Shown here one piece after another: positions 53,450 to 62,321 of a DNA stretch of 64,000 bases; within the stretch, counting starts at the first letter, position 1, and the number at the start of each line of letters is the position of its first letter. The notes under the pieces were generated by a model that was given only the letters and a program-made list of their open reading frames with translations, was not told the origin of the DNA and did no database searches. The stretch covers positions 1,302,001 to 1,366,000 of the forward strand of contig NZ_VFPG01000002.1 of the NCBI RefSeq assembly GCF_006716565.1. The letters are read 5' to 3'. The position numbers were made by a program, and so were the translations under genes. This stretch comes from Nocardia bhagyanarayanae. Lineage in GTDB: Bacteria > Actinomycetota > Actinomycetes > Mycobacteriales > Mycobacteriaceae.

Positions 53450-54445
53450 ATGACCAAGATCCCCGTGCGCCACCTCGGCGAAATCCCGGTTTCCGCAGTC
53501 GGTTTCGGCGCTATGGTGCTCTCGCCCGGCATGTACGGAGACATCGACGACGACCGCGCGCTCGCCGCGCTGCGCCACGCCGTCGACCACGGCGCCACGC
53601 TCATCGACACCAGCGACGGCTACGGCGCCGAGGGCCACAACGAACAACTGATCGGGCGCGCGATCCGCGGCCGCCGCGACGAGCTCACCATCGCCACCAA
53701 ATTCGGCTTCCGCATTCCGGAAGGCGCCGCGGCGCACAAGTTCCCGGTGGGCTTCGCGTTCGGCGAGCTCGCGGTCAACGCCGAGCCGCGCTACGTGCGC
53801 GGATACGCCGAGCAGAGCCTGCGCAATCTCGGCACCGACGTGATCGACCTGTACTACCCGCATTTCCCCGATCCCGAGGTGCCGATCGAGGACACCGCGG
53901 GGGCGGTGGGCGAACTGGTGGCCGACGGCCTCGTGCGCTACCTCGGCCTGTCCAACGTCACCGCCGAGCAGTTGCGGCGCGCGCACGCGGCGCACCCGGT
54001 CCAGGTGGTGCAGGCGGAATGGTCGATGTGGCGTCCGATCGACGCCGAATTGATCGCGGCCGCCCGCGAATTGGGTGTCGGCGTCGTCGCGTGGAGTCCG
54101 CTCGGCGCGGGTTTCCTCACCGGAACGGTGGATCGAGTCGGCGCGGACGATTTCCGCGCCAACCTGCCCCGTTTCGACGCCGCCAATCTCGCCGCGAACA
54201 ACGACTCCTACGCCGCGCTCCAGGGAATCGCCACCGAACTCGGCATCAGCCGAAGCCAATTGGCGCTCGCCTGGCTGCTGCACCAGGATCCGCACGTGGT
54301 GCCGATCCCGGGCAGCCGCACCCCCGCGCACATCGAGGACAACCTGTTCGCGGCGAACATCGGCCTGCACGCCGACACCCTGCGCCGGATCGAGCAGGTG
54401 CTCGACAGCGCGGAGGCGGTGGGGGCGACGTTGCTGGAGAGCTGA
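53450..54445 (+). CDS. Aldo/keto reductase
   Basis: 331 residues, NADPH-dependent TIM-barrel enzyme of the AKR13/YajO-like group. Catalytic Asp and Tyr in IDTSDGYG, Lys in TIATKFGF and the active-site region in DLYYPHFPDPEVP (His). The C-terminal cofactor segment is VVPIPGSRTPAHIEDNL. ATG 53450 is preferred to 53429. Regulated by the divergent LysR protein. Confidence 0.92.
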   Translation: MTKIPVRHLGEIPVSAVGFGAMVLSPGMYGDIDDDRALAALRHAVDHGATLIDTSDGYGAEGHNEQLIGRAIRGRRDELTIATKFGFRIPEGAAAHKFPVGFAFGELAVNAEPRYVRGYAEQSLRNLGTDVIDLYYPHFPDPEVPIEDTAGAVGELVADGLVRYLGLSNVTAEQLRRAHAAHPVQVVQAEWSMWRPIDAELIAAARELGVGVVAWSPLGAGFLTGTVDRVGADDFRANLPRFDAANLAANNDSYAALQGIATELGISRSQLALAWLLHQDPHVVPIPGSRTPAHIEDNLFAANIGLHADTLRRIEQVLDSAEAVGATLLES

Positions 54446-54457
54446 CTCGGCGGGGCA

Positions 54458-54507
54458 GTCGGTGCACGTCGGTCCGGCCCGATCCGGCCGGGCCGGCGCG
54501 CACCGAC
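54458..54507 (+). terminator. Long imperfect hairpin after reductase
   Basis: GTCGGTGC at 54458-54465 pairs with GCACCGAC at 54500-54507, and an inner GGCC-rich part pairs further. It lies 13 bases after the stop. Confidence 0.45.
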
Positions 54508-54715
54508 AACCCCTCTGTCGGAACTGGAGTCGGCGAATCCGCGCGATCGGTCTCGGCGTCCGCTATACAGTGTGTCGCGCACGGCGCGCCGCCGGAATCC
54601 GCGACGCGGCAAATCTATAGTTTTGCTCGCAACGATGCATCGACTATGAATGTGGGGTGCTGTTCACACTCGTGATCACTTGCCTGCCATCGGATCTCCA
54701 CGGTCGGAGGTCGAT

Positions 54716-56155
54716 TTGACCATAGAGCACCCCATCGAGGACGAGGTCACGCAGCTGGCGCGGCGGGTCGAAAAGGCCCGCGGACGGCTGGCTTATCAGT
54801 TCGACCCGGCTCTCACCGAGGCGCTGTCCGAGGACGAACTACACGCCGAACGCGAACTCGCCGAGCGAATTCGCGAACAGGATCGTGGGCAGCGCTGGAA
54901 AGAGGTGCAGGCCGCCGCGGTCGCCTCCGACCGCGCGAGGCACACGGCGGAAGAAATCGCGAAGGCCGATATGCGAGATTTGTTGCTCGCCCGCAAGGCG
55001 ATCGCCGCGCAGCGGCGCGAATCCAGTCCGCACGCCAAGCTCGCCTCGCTGTACCGGCATCGCGCCTGGTCGCTACGCGCGCTGGCCGGCGTGGTCGGCG
55101 CGGGCATGCTGTGGTCCGCGGTCAACGTGCAGCACAACATCGCACCCGGCGGCCCGAGCGACCCGCTCTACTGGTTCAGCTATCTGCTGGAAGGGATGAT
55201 CAGCGTCTGTCTGATCATCATCATGATCGGCACCAACAAGGTGGCCGAGTGGGGCGTGGTCGACAATCGCCGCCAGGTCGCCGCCGCCGAAATGGCGCTG
55301 CTGTCACTGACCGTCGGCCTCAACACCTACCCGTACCTGCGCTCCGGCCAGTGGTACGAGGTGGCCGTGCACGCCATCGCCCCCGTGATGATCGGTGTGG
55401 CCCTGCTGATTCACGACGCCGCGAGCGCGCGGTACGGCCTGGCCATCCACCGGGCCACCGAGCAAGTGCGCGATATGCCCGACCCGGCCGAACAGATTCG
55501 GGCCAGCTTGCCAGCGTTGGTCCGGCGCGAGAGCGTCGTCGTCGCTGCCGAGCGACCGGCGCCCGCGCCGCGAGCCGAGCCGGAGGTCGAGGAGGAGCAG
55601 TACGCGGAGCCCGAGGTCGACGAGACCGACACCGCGGAGGCCGCGCCCGAGGACGCGCCGCCCGCACGGGTCGAGAAGCGCCGCGCGCCCGCCGAATCCG
55701 GGCAGCCCGCCGCGAACGGCAACGGCAAGGCGCCCGCCACGGCCGAGCCGCTGCGGGCCGAAAAGCCCGCGGCGGCAGCCAAGGTGGACAAGCCGGTCGT
55801 CGAGCCCGCCCCGGCGCGGACGCCGGAGCCGGTGGCCGCCAAGGTGGTCGTCCGGCAGACGCCCCCGCCGCCGACCAAGCCGATCGAGATCGACAAGCCC
55901 GCCGCGTCGCGTCCGGCCACCGAGAGCGCGTCGATCAAGATGAGCACGAAGGACTCCCGCATCGCGAAGGACTCGCGCAACGCGAAGGACTCGCGCAAGG
56001 CGGCGCCGCCGGATCCGGACAACGCCTACCACGAGGTGGTTCGCTCGTCGGGCATCTACGACACCGGGCAGTTCCGCATCGCCGAGGCGCTCGAACAGGA
56101 ACTCGCCGAGATGCAGGAGGCGCGCAGGCGGGCCCGCACCGGCAGGCAGCGCTGA
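54716..56155 (+). CDS. Four-TM protein, DUF2637-like, with disordered tail
   Basis: 479 residues from TTG 54716, selected by GGAGG five bases upstream. Residues about 1-110 are charged and helical (coiled-coil-like ELHAERELAERIREQDRG). Four hydrophobic helices lie at about 124-240 (ALAGVVGAGMLWSAVNVQ, YLLEGMISVCLIIIMIG, MALLSLTVGLNTYPYL, VAVHAIAPVMIGVALLI), an arrangement like DUF2637 proteins known from actinomycete plasmids and mobile islands. About 285-430 is Ala/Pro/Glu-rich and disordered, including three KDSR repeats; the end forms another charged helix. Transfer origin is possible; no conjugation genes are nearby. Confidence 0.65.
   Translation: MTIEHPIEDEVTQLARRVEKARGRLAYQFDPALTEALSEDELHAERELAERIREQDRGQRWKEVQAAAVASDRARHTAEEIAKADMRDLLLARKAIAAQRRESSPHAKLASLYRHRAWSLRALAGVVGAGMLWSAVNVQHNIAPGGPSDPLYWFSYLLEGMISVCLIIIMIGTNKVAEWGVVDNRRQVAAAEMALLSLTVGLNTYPYLRSGQWYEVAVHAIAPVMIGVALLIHDAASARYGLAIHRATEQVRDMPDPAEQIRASLPALVRRESVVVAAERPAPAPRAEPEVEEEQYAEPEVDETDTAEAAPEDAPPARVEKRRAPAESGQPAANGNGKAPATAEPLRAEKPAAAAKVDKPVVEPAPARTPEPVAAKVVVRQTPPPPTKPIEIDKPAASRPATESASIKMSTKDSRIAKDSRNAKDSRKAAPPDPDNAYHEVVRSSGIYDTGQFRIAEALEQELAEMQEARRRARTGRQR
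55946..56000 (+). repeat. Short tandem repeat coding KDSR units
   Basis: AAGGACTC(C/G)CGC recurs three times with an 18-base period, giving TKDSRIAKDSRNAKDSRK in the disordered tail. Confidence 0.7.
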
Positions 56156-56159
56156 ACGC

Positions 56160-57143
56160 TCAGCTCGGACTCGCGGCCGGGGTGAGCGAACCGCGCAGCC
56201 GCTGATCGAGTTCGTCGCGATAGAACTCGAGGAAGCCGTCCGGGTCCGGTCCGGCATTCTGCAGCACGAGATGGTCGAATCCCGCGTCGGTGTAGGCGCG
56301 GACGGCCTCCACGTAGCGGTCCGGGTCGGAGCCGCAGGTGAAGTGGTCGCGGATGTCCTCCTCGCGGACCGTTGCGCTGGCGGCGGCGAAGTTGACCGGG
56401 TTGGGTAGCTCGCTCATGACCTTCCACCCGGTGAGCGCCCAGCGGGTGGTCTCCAGTGCCGCCTGCGCACCGGTATGTTCGTCGGGCGCCCAGGCCAGCG
56501 GCACCTCGGCGTAGCGCGGCCCCTCGCCGCCGTGTTCGCGGTACTGCCGAACGATCGAGGGGTCGGCGTCGGTGGCGAAGAGGCCGTCGCCGAGTTCGGC
56601 GGCCAGCTTGGCCGATTCGGACCCGCCCGCCGCGACCGCGATCACCGGAAGCCGCTCGGGCAGGTCGAAGATCCTGGCGTCCGAGAGATGCAGGTACTTG
56701 CCCGAATACGACTGATAGCCGCCGCTCCAGAGCAACCGGATGATCTCGAGCGCTTCGCGCAGCATCTCGTGGCGCACCCGCACCGAGTCCGGGAACTCGA
56801 GTCCGACGATGTGCTCGTTGAGCCGTTCGCCGGACCCGACGCCGAGCGTGAAACGGCCGTCGGAGACCAGCGCCATGGTGGCGGCGGCCTGGGCCACGAT
56901 CGCGGGGTGGTAGCGCAGGATCGGACAGGTGACGCCGGTGGCCATGCCGATGCGGTCGGTGCGCGCCGCGATGGCGCCGAGCACGGTCCAGGCGAACGGC
57001 GAGTGGCCCTGGTTGTCCAGCCAGGGATGGAAGTGGTCGCTGATCTCGACGAAGTCGAAACCCGCGCGCTCGGCCTGCACGGCCTGGCGGATCAGTTCGG
57101 CGGGACCGAAACCCTCTGCCGCCAGCTTGTATCCGATCTGCAT
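56160..57143 (-). CDS. LLM-class F420-dependent oxidoreductase
   Basis: 327 residues, TIM-barrel luciferase-like family of the F420-dependent glucose-6-phosphate dehydrogenase (Fgd)-like group. FVEISDHFHPWLDNQGHSPF carries the His that in Fgd acts in catalysis; GVTCPILRYHPAIVAQAAAT and LGVGSGERLNEHIVG are family motifs. Likely uses F420 rather than FMN; substrate not predictable. Convergent with the four-TM gene. Confidence 0.9.
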   Translation of the reverse strand: MQIGYKLAAEGFGPAELIRQAVQAERAGFDFVEISDHFHPWLDNQGHSPFAWTVLGAIAARTDRIGMATGVTCPILRYHPAIVAQAAATMALVSDGRFTLGVGSGERLNEHIVGLEFPDSVRVRHEMLREALEIIRLLWSGGYQSYSGKYLHLSDARIFDLPERLPVIAVAAGGSESAKLAAELGDGLFATDADPSIVRQYREHGGEGPRYAEVPLAWAPDEHTGAQAALETTRWALTGWKVMSELPNPVNFAAASATVREEDIRDHFTCGSDPDRYVEAVRAYTDAGFDHLVLQNAGPDPDGFLEFYRDELDQRLRGSLTPAASPS

Positions 57144-57389
57144 CGCTACCTCCTTCGCTGGGTGTGTAGCCGGTCGATCACCGACCGGCTACCCCCGCCC
57201 ACCTCCGGCAAACGACAGCGCGAACCCACCTGCCGGTGGAACGTGATCTACGCGTACCCTCCGCCTTCGCTCCGGCCATGCGCCGGTCGATGACGGACTC
57301 CGTCCGGGCTGCGCCATCGAAGTTTGCCGGGCACAGGGCCGGGTAGATCCGCATCGTCGCACGTCACCGCAGATCCGCCGGGAGGTCCG

Positions 57390-57518
57390 ATGAACGGTCT
57401 CGCGCAATGGGCACCGGGGCCCGGCGGCCCGAACCCGGTGTGGTTCGCCGCGGCGAATCCGCGCCGCCATCGCCCGCTGCCGATTGAGGGGCCCCGCACG
57501 CACCGGGGGGCCACGTGA
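57390..57518 (+). CDS. Micro-protein at head of glycosyltransferase operon
   Basis: 42 residues (MNGLAQWAPGPGGPNPVWFA then Arg/Pro-rich), with GGGAGG four bases before ATG. Its TGA overlaps the GTG start of the glycosyltransferase (GTGA), so even if the peptide has no function of its own it couples translation. A conserved leader or partner peptide is possible. Confidence 0.5.
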   Translation: MNGLAQWAPGPGGPNPVWFAAANPRRHRPLPIEGPRTHRGAT

Positions 57519-58516
57519 TCGGTTACTACATCCACCACCACGGCTCGGGACACCTCGTCCGGGCTCGCCGCATCAGCGCCTGCCTCGCGCAGCCGGTCAC
57601 GGCGCTGACCTCGCTGACCCTTTCCGACGACGACGTCTTCGACGACGTCGTGCACCTGCCCGCCGGCAACCTCGCCGCGACGGTCCGCGATCCCACCGCG
57701 TCGGGCGTCCTGCACTGGGCGCCGCGCCATGATCGCAGGCTGGCCGAGCGGATGGCCGCGGTCGCGGCGTGGATCGCGGCGACGCGGCCGGACGCGCTGG
57801 TGGTGGACGTGTCAGTGGAGGTGGCGCTGCTGGCCCGCCTGCACGGGGTGCCCGTCATCTGCATGGCGCTGCCGGGCGCCCGCACCGATCCGGCCCACCA
57901 GCTGGTGCACCGCATCGCCGAACGCCTGATCGCGGCGTGGCCGCGCGAACTCTACGACCCGTCGTGGCTGCGCCCGTACGCGGACAAGACCCGCTATGTC
58001 GGCGGCATCACCCGATTCGACGGCCGCCCCCCGCTGTTCGCGGCGCGCGACGAACGCCCGACGGTGCTGGTCGTCGGCGGCGCGGGCGGCGCCGCGTTCA
58101 CGGCGGGGATGGTGCGCGCCTGCGCCCTGCGACACAACCAATTTCACTGGCGCGGTATCGGATTGGGCGATTGGGTGGACGACCCGTGGCCGGAGTTGTG
58201 CCGGGCCGACGTGATCGTGACGCACGCGGGGCAGGGCGCGATCGCCGATGTCGCCGCCGCGGGCAAACCCGCCGTGGTGGTTCCCGCGCCGCGCCCGTTC
58301 GACGAGCAACTGGCCACCGCGCGCACGCTCGCGTCGGCGGGCATGGCGCTGACGGTGGACCGCTGGCCCGATCTCGAGGACTGGCCCGGCTTGCTCGCGC
58401 GGGCCCGCGAGCTGGACACCGGCCGCTGGCGCGCATGGCAGACCCGTGGCGCCGGGGTGCGCGCGGCCGCGGCGATCGGCGAGGTCGTCGCCGAGCGGCT
58501 GCGGTCGGCCTCGTGA
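57515..58516 (+). CDS. MurG-like GT-B glycosyltransferase
   Basis: 333 residues. IGYYIHHHGSGHLVRARRIS at the N-terminus is the GHxxR acceptor-side loop of MurG/UGT-like enzymes; VIVTHAGQGAIADVAAAGKP and VVVPAPRPFDEQLATARTLA form the donor-nucleotide site. Donor and acceptor unknown. Starts at GTG within the preceding stop; an 87-base gap precedes the diiron protein gene. Confidence 0.85.
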   Translation: MIGYYIHHHGSGHLVRARRISACLAQPVTALTSLTLSDDDVFDDVVHLPAGNLAATVRDPTASGVLHWAPRHDRRLAERMAAVAAWIAATRPDALVVDVSVEVALLARLHGVPVICMALPGARTDPAHQLVHRIAERLIAAWPRELYDPSWLRPYADKTRYVGGITRFDGRPPLFAARDERPTVLVVGGAGGAAFTAGMVRACALRHNQFHWRGIGLGDWVDDPWPELCRADVIVTHAGQGAIADVAAAGKPAVVVPAPRPFDEQLATARTLASAGMALTVDRWPDLEDWPGLLARARELDTGRWRAWQTRGAGVRAAAAIGEVVAERLRSAS

Positions 58517-58603
58517 GAACCGTGGTCGTCGCGTGACCCGGTTGGCGGCGGACTCGCGTGGAAACTGGGCGATAACCCGGCGCGAGCGGGGTAAACGACC
58601 AGC

Positions 58604-59620
58604 ATGACAGCGACCATGGTCCCGAAAGCCCACCCCATGCCCGAGCCGCGCGGCGAGCTGTCCGCGGCGGTGGTCGAGCTGCTGCGCGGCGCGCCGGGGC
58701 AGTCCGTACCGCGGGCCGGGTCGACGGATCCGTTCGACGAGGATCTGCTGCTCGCCCTGCACACCTGCTACGAGCTGCACTACTACGGCTTCGCGGCGGT
58801 CGATCCCGGCTGGGAGTGGGATCCCGGTCTGCTCGGGCTGCGCGCGGAGATGGAACAGCGGCTGCTCCGCGGGCTGCGCGACGCCGTCCCCGGCGGGACC
58901 GACCTGGAAGGGGAACTCGAAGAGCTGCTCGTCACGCCGGTCGAGGCGAGCGGGCCGAGCCAGTTCCTGCTCGATCGCGGCGAATGGTGGCAGATGCGCG
59001 AGTACCTGGTGCACCGTTCGCTCTACCACCACAAAGAGGCAGATCCGTACGCGTGGGCGATTCCGCGGCTGCGCGGTCAGGCGAAGGCGTCGCTGGTCGC
59101 GGTCGAGTTCGACGAGTTCGGCGGCGGGCGCGGCGAACGCGTGCACGCCAAGCTGTACGCCGATCTGATGGCCGCGGCGGGCCTGAATCCGGACTATCTG
59201 CACTATCTGGACGTGATTCCGGCGCCGATGTTCGCGCTGATGGACACGATCTCGCTGTTCGGGCTGCACCGTGAGCTGCGCGGGGCGCTGGTCGGTCATT
59301 TCGCGACCGTGGAGATCAGCTCGCCGCCGGGGGCGCGGCGGATGGTGGAGGCGCTGCGCCGTCTCGACGCCGACCCCGCCTGCACGCTGTTCTACCGCGA
59401 GCATGTGGAGGCCGACGCGGTGCACGAACAGGTCATGCGCCGCGACGTGATCGGCGACCTGCTCGCCCAGGAGCCCGCGTTGACCGAATCGGTGGTATTC
59501 GGGATCCAGGCGACGAACTTCCTCGAGGACCGGTTCGCCGAGCATGTGCTGGGCTGCTGGGAGGCGGGACGCGGTTCGCTGCGTGACGGTGAGCCGGGTT
59601 CGGTGGGCGCGCACGATTAG
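58604..59620 (+). CDS. Haem-oxygenase-like diiron (HDO) family protein
   Basis: 338-residue all-helical protein usually annotated as 'iron-containing redox enzyme'. Candidate metal ligands follow the HDO order: Glu/His in REYLVHRSLYHHKEAD, Glu in AVEFDEFGGG, His in RVHAKLYADLM and Glu/His in YREHVEADAVHEQV. Related HDOs (UndA, BesC, SznF, CADD) use O2 and a labile Fe2 centre for unusual oxidations. Substrate unknown; operon with a glycosyltransferase, a methyltransferase and a CDGSH protein. Confidence 0.82.
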   Translation: MTATMVPKAHPMPEPRGELSAAVVELLRGAPGQSVPRAGSTDPFDEDLLLALHTCYELHYYGFAAVDPGWEWDPGLLGLRAEMEQRLLRGLRDAVPGGTDLEGELEELLVTPVEASGPSQFLLDRGEWWQMREYLVHRSLYHHKEADPYAWAIPRLRGQAKASLVAVEFDEFGGGRGERVHAKLYADLMAAAGLNPDYLHYLDVIPAPMFALMDTISLFGLHRELRGALVGHFATVEISSPPGARRMVEALRRLDADPACTLFYREHVEADAVHEQVMRRDVIGDLLAQEPALTESVVFGIQATNFLEDRFAEHVLGCWEAGRGSLRDGEPGSVGAHD

Positions 59621-59651
59621 TTCGGCTCATTTCGGCTATCCGGCGTACGTG

Positions 59652-60305
59652 ATGTTGCTTCGCCCGCCATGGGTCTATCGCCCGCAAACGGATACCTGGC
59701 TGCTGGCCAAGGCGCTGTCCGAGGCGGGCATTCCGCGCGGTGGGCATGTGCTCGACGTGTGCACCGGAAGCGGGGCGCTGGCCATCGCGGCCGCGCGCGG
59801 CGGAGCCTCGGCGGTCACGGCCGTGGACATCTCCCGCTCCGCGGCGGCGTCGGCGTGGCTGAACTGCCGGATCAGGGGTATCGAGGCCGAGGTGATCCGT
59901 GGCGACTTCAGCTGCGCGCTGCGCGGACGTCGCTTCGATCTCGTCCTCGCCAACCCGCCCTACGTCCCCGCGCCGGCGGGCGCGGGGCGACGCGGTCCGG
60001 CGCGGGCCTGGAACGCGGGAGTATCGGGGCGCGGCGCGCTCGACCGGCTGTGCCGGATGATGCCGGAGCTGCTGAAACCCCGGGGCGCGGCGCTGGTCGT
60101 GCACTCGATCCTTTCCGATCCGGACAGCACGCTGACCCAATTGCGTGACACCGGTTTGAAAGCCGCGATCGTGGCCCGCCACACCGTCCCCTTCGGGCCG
60201 GTGCTGCGCGAGCGCGCCGACTGGCTCGCCTCGATCGGGCTCATCGAACCCGGCCAGGACAAGGAAGATCTGGTGGTGATCCGTGCCGATCGAATCCGAA
60301 AGTGA
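59652..60305 (+). CDS. HemK2/MTQ2-like methyltransferase
   Basis: 217 residues. VYRPQTDTWLLAKAL, VLDVCTGSGALAIAAARGG (AdoMet motif I) and LVLANPPYVPAP (NPPY motif used by Gln/Asn N5-methyltransferases). The eukaryotic counterparts methylate eRF1; in actinomycetes the target is unknown. ATG 59652 has no clear ribosome site; the readable frame begins inside the HDO gene. The last 23 bases overlap the CDGSH gene. Confidence 0.85.
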   Translation: MLLRPPWVYRPQTDTWLLAKALSEAGIPRGGHVLDVCTGSGALAIAAARGGASAVTAVDISRSAAASAWLNCRIRGIEAEVIRGDFSCALRGRRFDLVLANPPYVPAPAGAGRRGPARAWNAGVSGRGALDRLCRMMPELLKPRGAALVVHSILSDPDSTLTQLRDTGLKAAIVARHTVPFGPVLRERADWLASIGLIEPGQDKEDLVVIRADRIRK

Positions 60306-60492
60306 GCCCAGGCGAGTCACTTTCACCGACGACGGGCCCGCGCTCGTCGAGGGCCCGGTGGAACTCGTCACCGCCGACGGCAGGACGATCCGCTGCGACC
60401 GCTTCCAGGTCGCGATCTGCCTGTGCCGCCGCTCCGCGAACTACCCCCTGTGTGACACCAGCCACCGCAAACACCGCCGCGCCACCGCCTGA
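60283..60492 (+). CDS. CDGSH-type iron-sulfur protein
   Basis: 69 residues from GTG 60283. CLCRRSANYPLCDTSHRKH matches the 2Fe-2S motif C-x-C-x(8)-P-x-C-D-x-S-H: three Cys and one His, with Thr in place of the usual Gly (CDTSH). It would be a small electron carrier or sensor, possibly delivering electrons to the diiron protein. Overlaps the methyltransferase by 23 bases. Confidence 0.88.
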   Translation: MPIESESEPRRVTFTDDGPALVEGPVELVTADGRTIRCDRFQVAICLCRRSANYPLCDTSHRKHRRATA

Positions 60493-60530
60493 GGACGGAT
60501 TCCGACAGCGACGCACGGACAGGAGGAACC

Positions 60531-62318
60531 ATGGGTCAACAGGTCGGCGACTACGTCGTGCGACGACTGCGCGAATGGGGTGTCCAACAGGTCTTCGGAT
60601 ATCCCGGTGACGGCATCAACGGCTTGGTCGCCGCCTTCGGGCGGGCCGACGACGACCCGGCCTTCATCCAGGCCAGGCACGAGGAGATGTCGGCCTTCGA
60701 GGCCACCGGCTACGCGAAATTCAGCGGCAACGCCGGTGTCTGCACCGCCACCTCGGGGCCGGGCGCGATCCATCTGCTGAACGGCCTCTACGACGCCAAG
60801 CTCGATCACGTTCCGGTGGTGGCGATCGTCGGGCAAACCGCGCGCAGCGCCATGGGCGGCAGCTACCAGCAGGAAGTGGATCTGCAGAATCTGTTCCAGG
60901 ACGTCGCCGAGTACGTGGTCGAGGTCAATGTCGCCAGTCAGTTGCCCAACGCGCTCGACCGCGCCTTCCGCGTCGCCATCACGCGGCGCGCGCCGACGGT
61001 GGTGATCATTCCCTCCGATCTCCAGGAGGAGGAGTACGAGCCACCCGAGCACGCGTTCAAGCAGGTGCCCTCCAGCCCGCCGGGCGCGCTGCCGCCCGCG
61101 CGGGTGATCCCGTCGAGCGACGAGATCCGGCGCGCCGCGGAGATCCTCGACGCCGGATCCCGTGTCGCGATCCTGATCGGCCAGGGCGCGCGCTCGGCTG
61201 CCGCGGAGGTCGTGGAGATCGCCGACCGCACCGGTGCGGGCGTGGCGAAGGCGCTGCTCGGCAAGGACGTGCTCCCCGACGACCTGCCGTTCGTCACCGG
61301 GCCGATCGGATTGCTCGGCAGCAGGCCGAGCTACGAGCTGATGCGCGACTGCGACACCCTGCTGATCGTCGGCTCCAACTTCCCCTACTCGCAGTTCCTG
61401 CCCGAGTTCGGTCAGGCGCGTGCGGTGCAGATCGATATCGACGGCACCATGATCGGCATGCGGTACCCGACCGAGGTGAATCTGATCGGCGACGCGAAAT
61501 CCACACTGGCCGAGTTGGTTCCGCTGATCCAGCGCAAGACCGATCGGTCGTGGCGGGAGACGGTGGAGAAGAATGTGGCCCGCTGGTGGCAGACGCTCGA
61601 ACGCCAGTCCATGCTGGACGCGCGCCCGCTCAACCCGATGCGCGTGGTCTGGGAACTGTCCGAACGCATTCCCGAGAACGCCATAGTCACGGCGGATTCG
61701 GGCTCCTCGACCAACTGGTATGCCCGGTGCCTGCGCTTCCGCGGCCAGATGCGCGGCTCGCTGTCCGGCACGCTGGCGACGATGGGTCCGGGCGTCCCGT
61801 ACGCCATCGGCGCGAAGTTCGCCCACCCGGACCGGCCCGCGATCGCACTGGTCGGCGACGGCGCGATGCAGATGAACGGGCTCGCCGAACTGCTCACCAT
61901 CGCCCGCTACCGGCGCAGGTGGTCGGATCCGCGGCTGATCGTCTGCGTCTTCCACAACAACGATCTCAACCAGGTCACCTGGGAGCTGCGCGCGATGGGC
62001 GGCTCGCCGAAATTCGAGGAGTCCCAATCGCTTCCGGAGGTCTCCTACGCGGAGGTCGCCCGGGTCATGGGGTTGGCCGCGATCACCGTCGAGGCGCCCG
62101 AGGACCTGGGTCCGGCCTGGGATCGCGCACTGAATGCCGACGGTCCGGTGCTGCTCGACGTGCTGTGCGATCCCGAGGTGCCGCCCATTCCACCGCACGC
62201 CACCTGGGAGCAGTTGAAGGACACCGCCGAAGCCGTGCTGCGCGGCGATCCCGAGGCCAGGCGGTTCATCACCCAGGGCATGAAAGCCAAAGCGCAGGAA
62301 TTCATCAGGAGGAGTTGA
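60531..62318 (+). CDS. Thiamine-diphosphate enzyme, pyruvate oxidase-like
   Basis: 595 residues of the acetolactate-synthase/pyruvate-oxidase family. GYPGDGINGL and the ThDP-activating Glu in RHEEMSAFEATGYAKF at the N-terminus, VVAIVGQTARSAMGGSYQQE, and the ThDP motif GDGAMQMNGLAELLTIARY ending FHNND. Closest in pattern to pyruvate oxidase/PoxB-like stress proteins. Would decarboxylate pyruvate oxidatively to acetate or acetyl phosphate. Followed after three bases by an SDR gene. AGGAGGA before the ATG. Confidence 0.88.
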   Translation: MGQQVGDYVVRRLREWGVQQVFGYPGDGINGLVAAFGRADDDPAFIQARHEEMSAFEATGYAKFSGNAGVCTATSGPGAIHLLNGLYDAKLDHVPVVAIVGQTARSAMGGSYQQEVDLQNLFQDVAEYVVEVNVASQLPNALDRAFRVAITRRAPTVVIIPSDLQEEEYEPPEHAFKQVPSSPPGALPPARVIPSSDEIRRAAEILDAGSRVAILIGQGARSAAAEVVEIADRTGAGVAKALLGKDVLPDDLPFVTGPIGLLGSRPSYELMRDCDTLLIVGSNFPYSQFLPEFGQARAVQIDIDGTMIGMRYPTEVNLIGDAKSTLAELVPLIQRKTDRSWRETVEKNVARWWQTLERQSMLDARPLNPMRVVWELSERIPENAIVTADSGSSTNWYARCLRFRGQMRGSLSGTLATMGPGVPYAIGAKFAHPDRPAIALVGDGAMQMNGLAELLTIARYRRRWSDPRLIVCVFHNNDLNQVTWELRAMGGSPKFEESQSLPEVSYAEVARVMGLAAITVEAPEDLGPAWDRALNADGPVLLDVLCDPEVPPIPPHATWEQLKDTAEAVLRGDPEARRFITQGMKAKAQEFIRRS

Positions 62319-62321
62319 ACA

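Noticed and set aside
52486..54675. Rightward frame spanning LysR and reductase genes
   Set aside because: Crosses a divergent regulator-enzyme pair with complete motifs in other frames.
58571..58594. Possible SigF-like promoter before the diiron protein gene (GGGTAA -10)
   Set aside because: No GTTT or near match at the required 15-17 base spacing.
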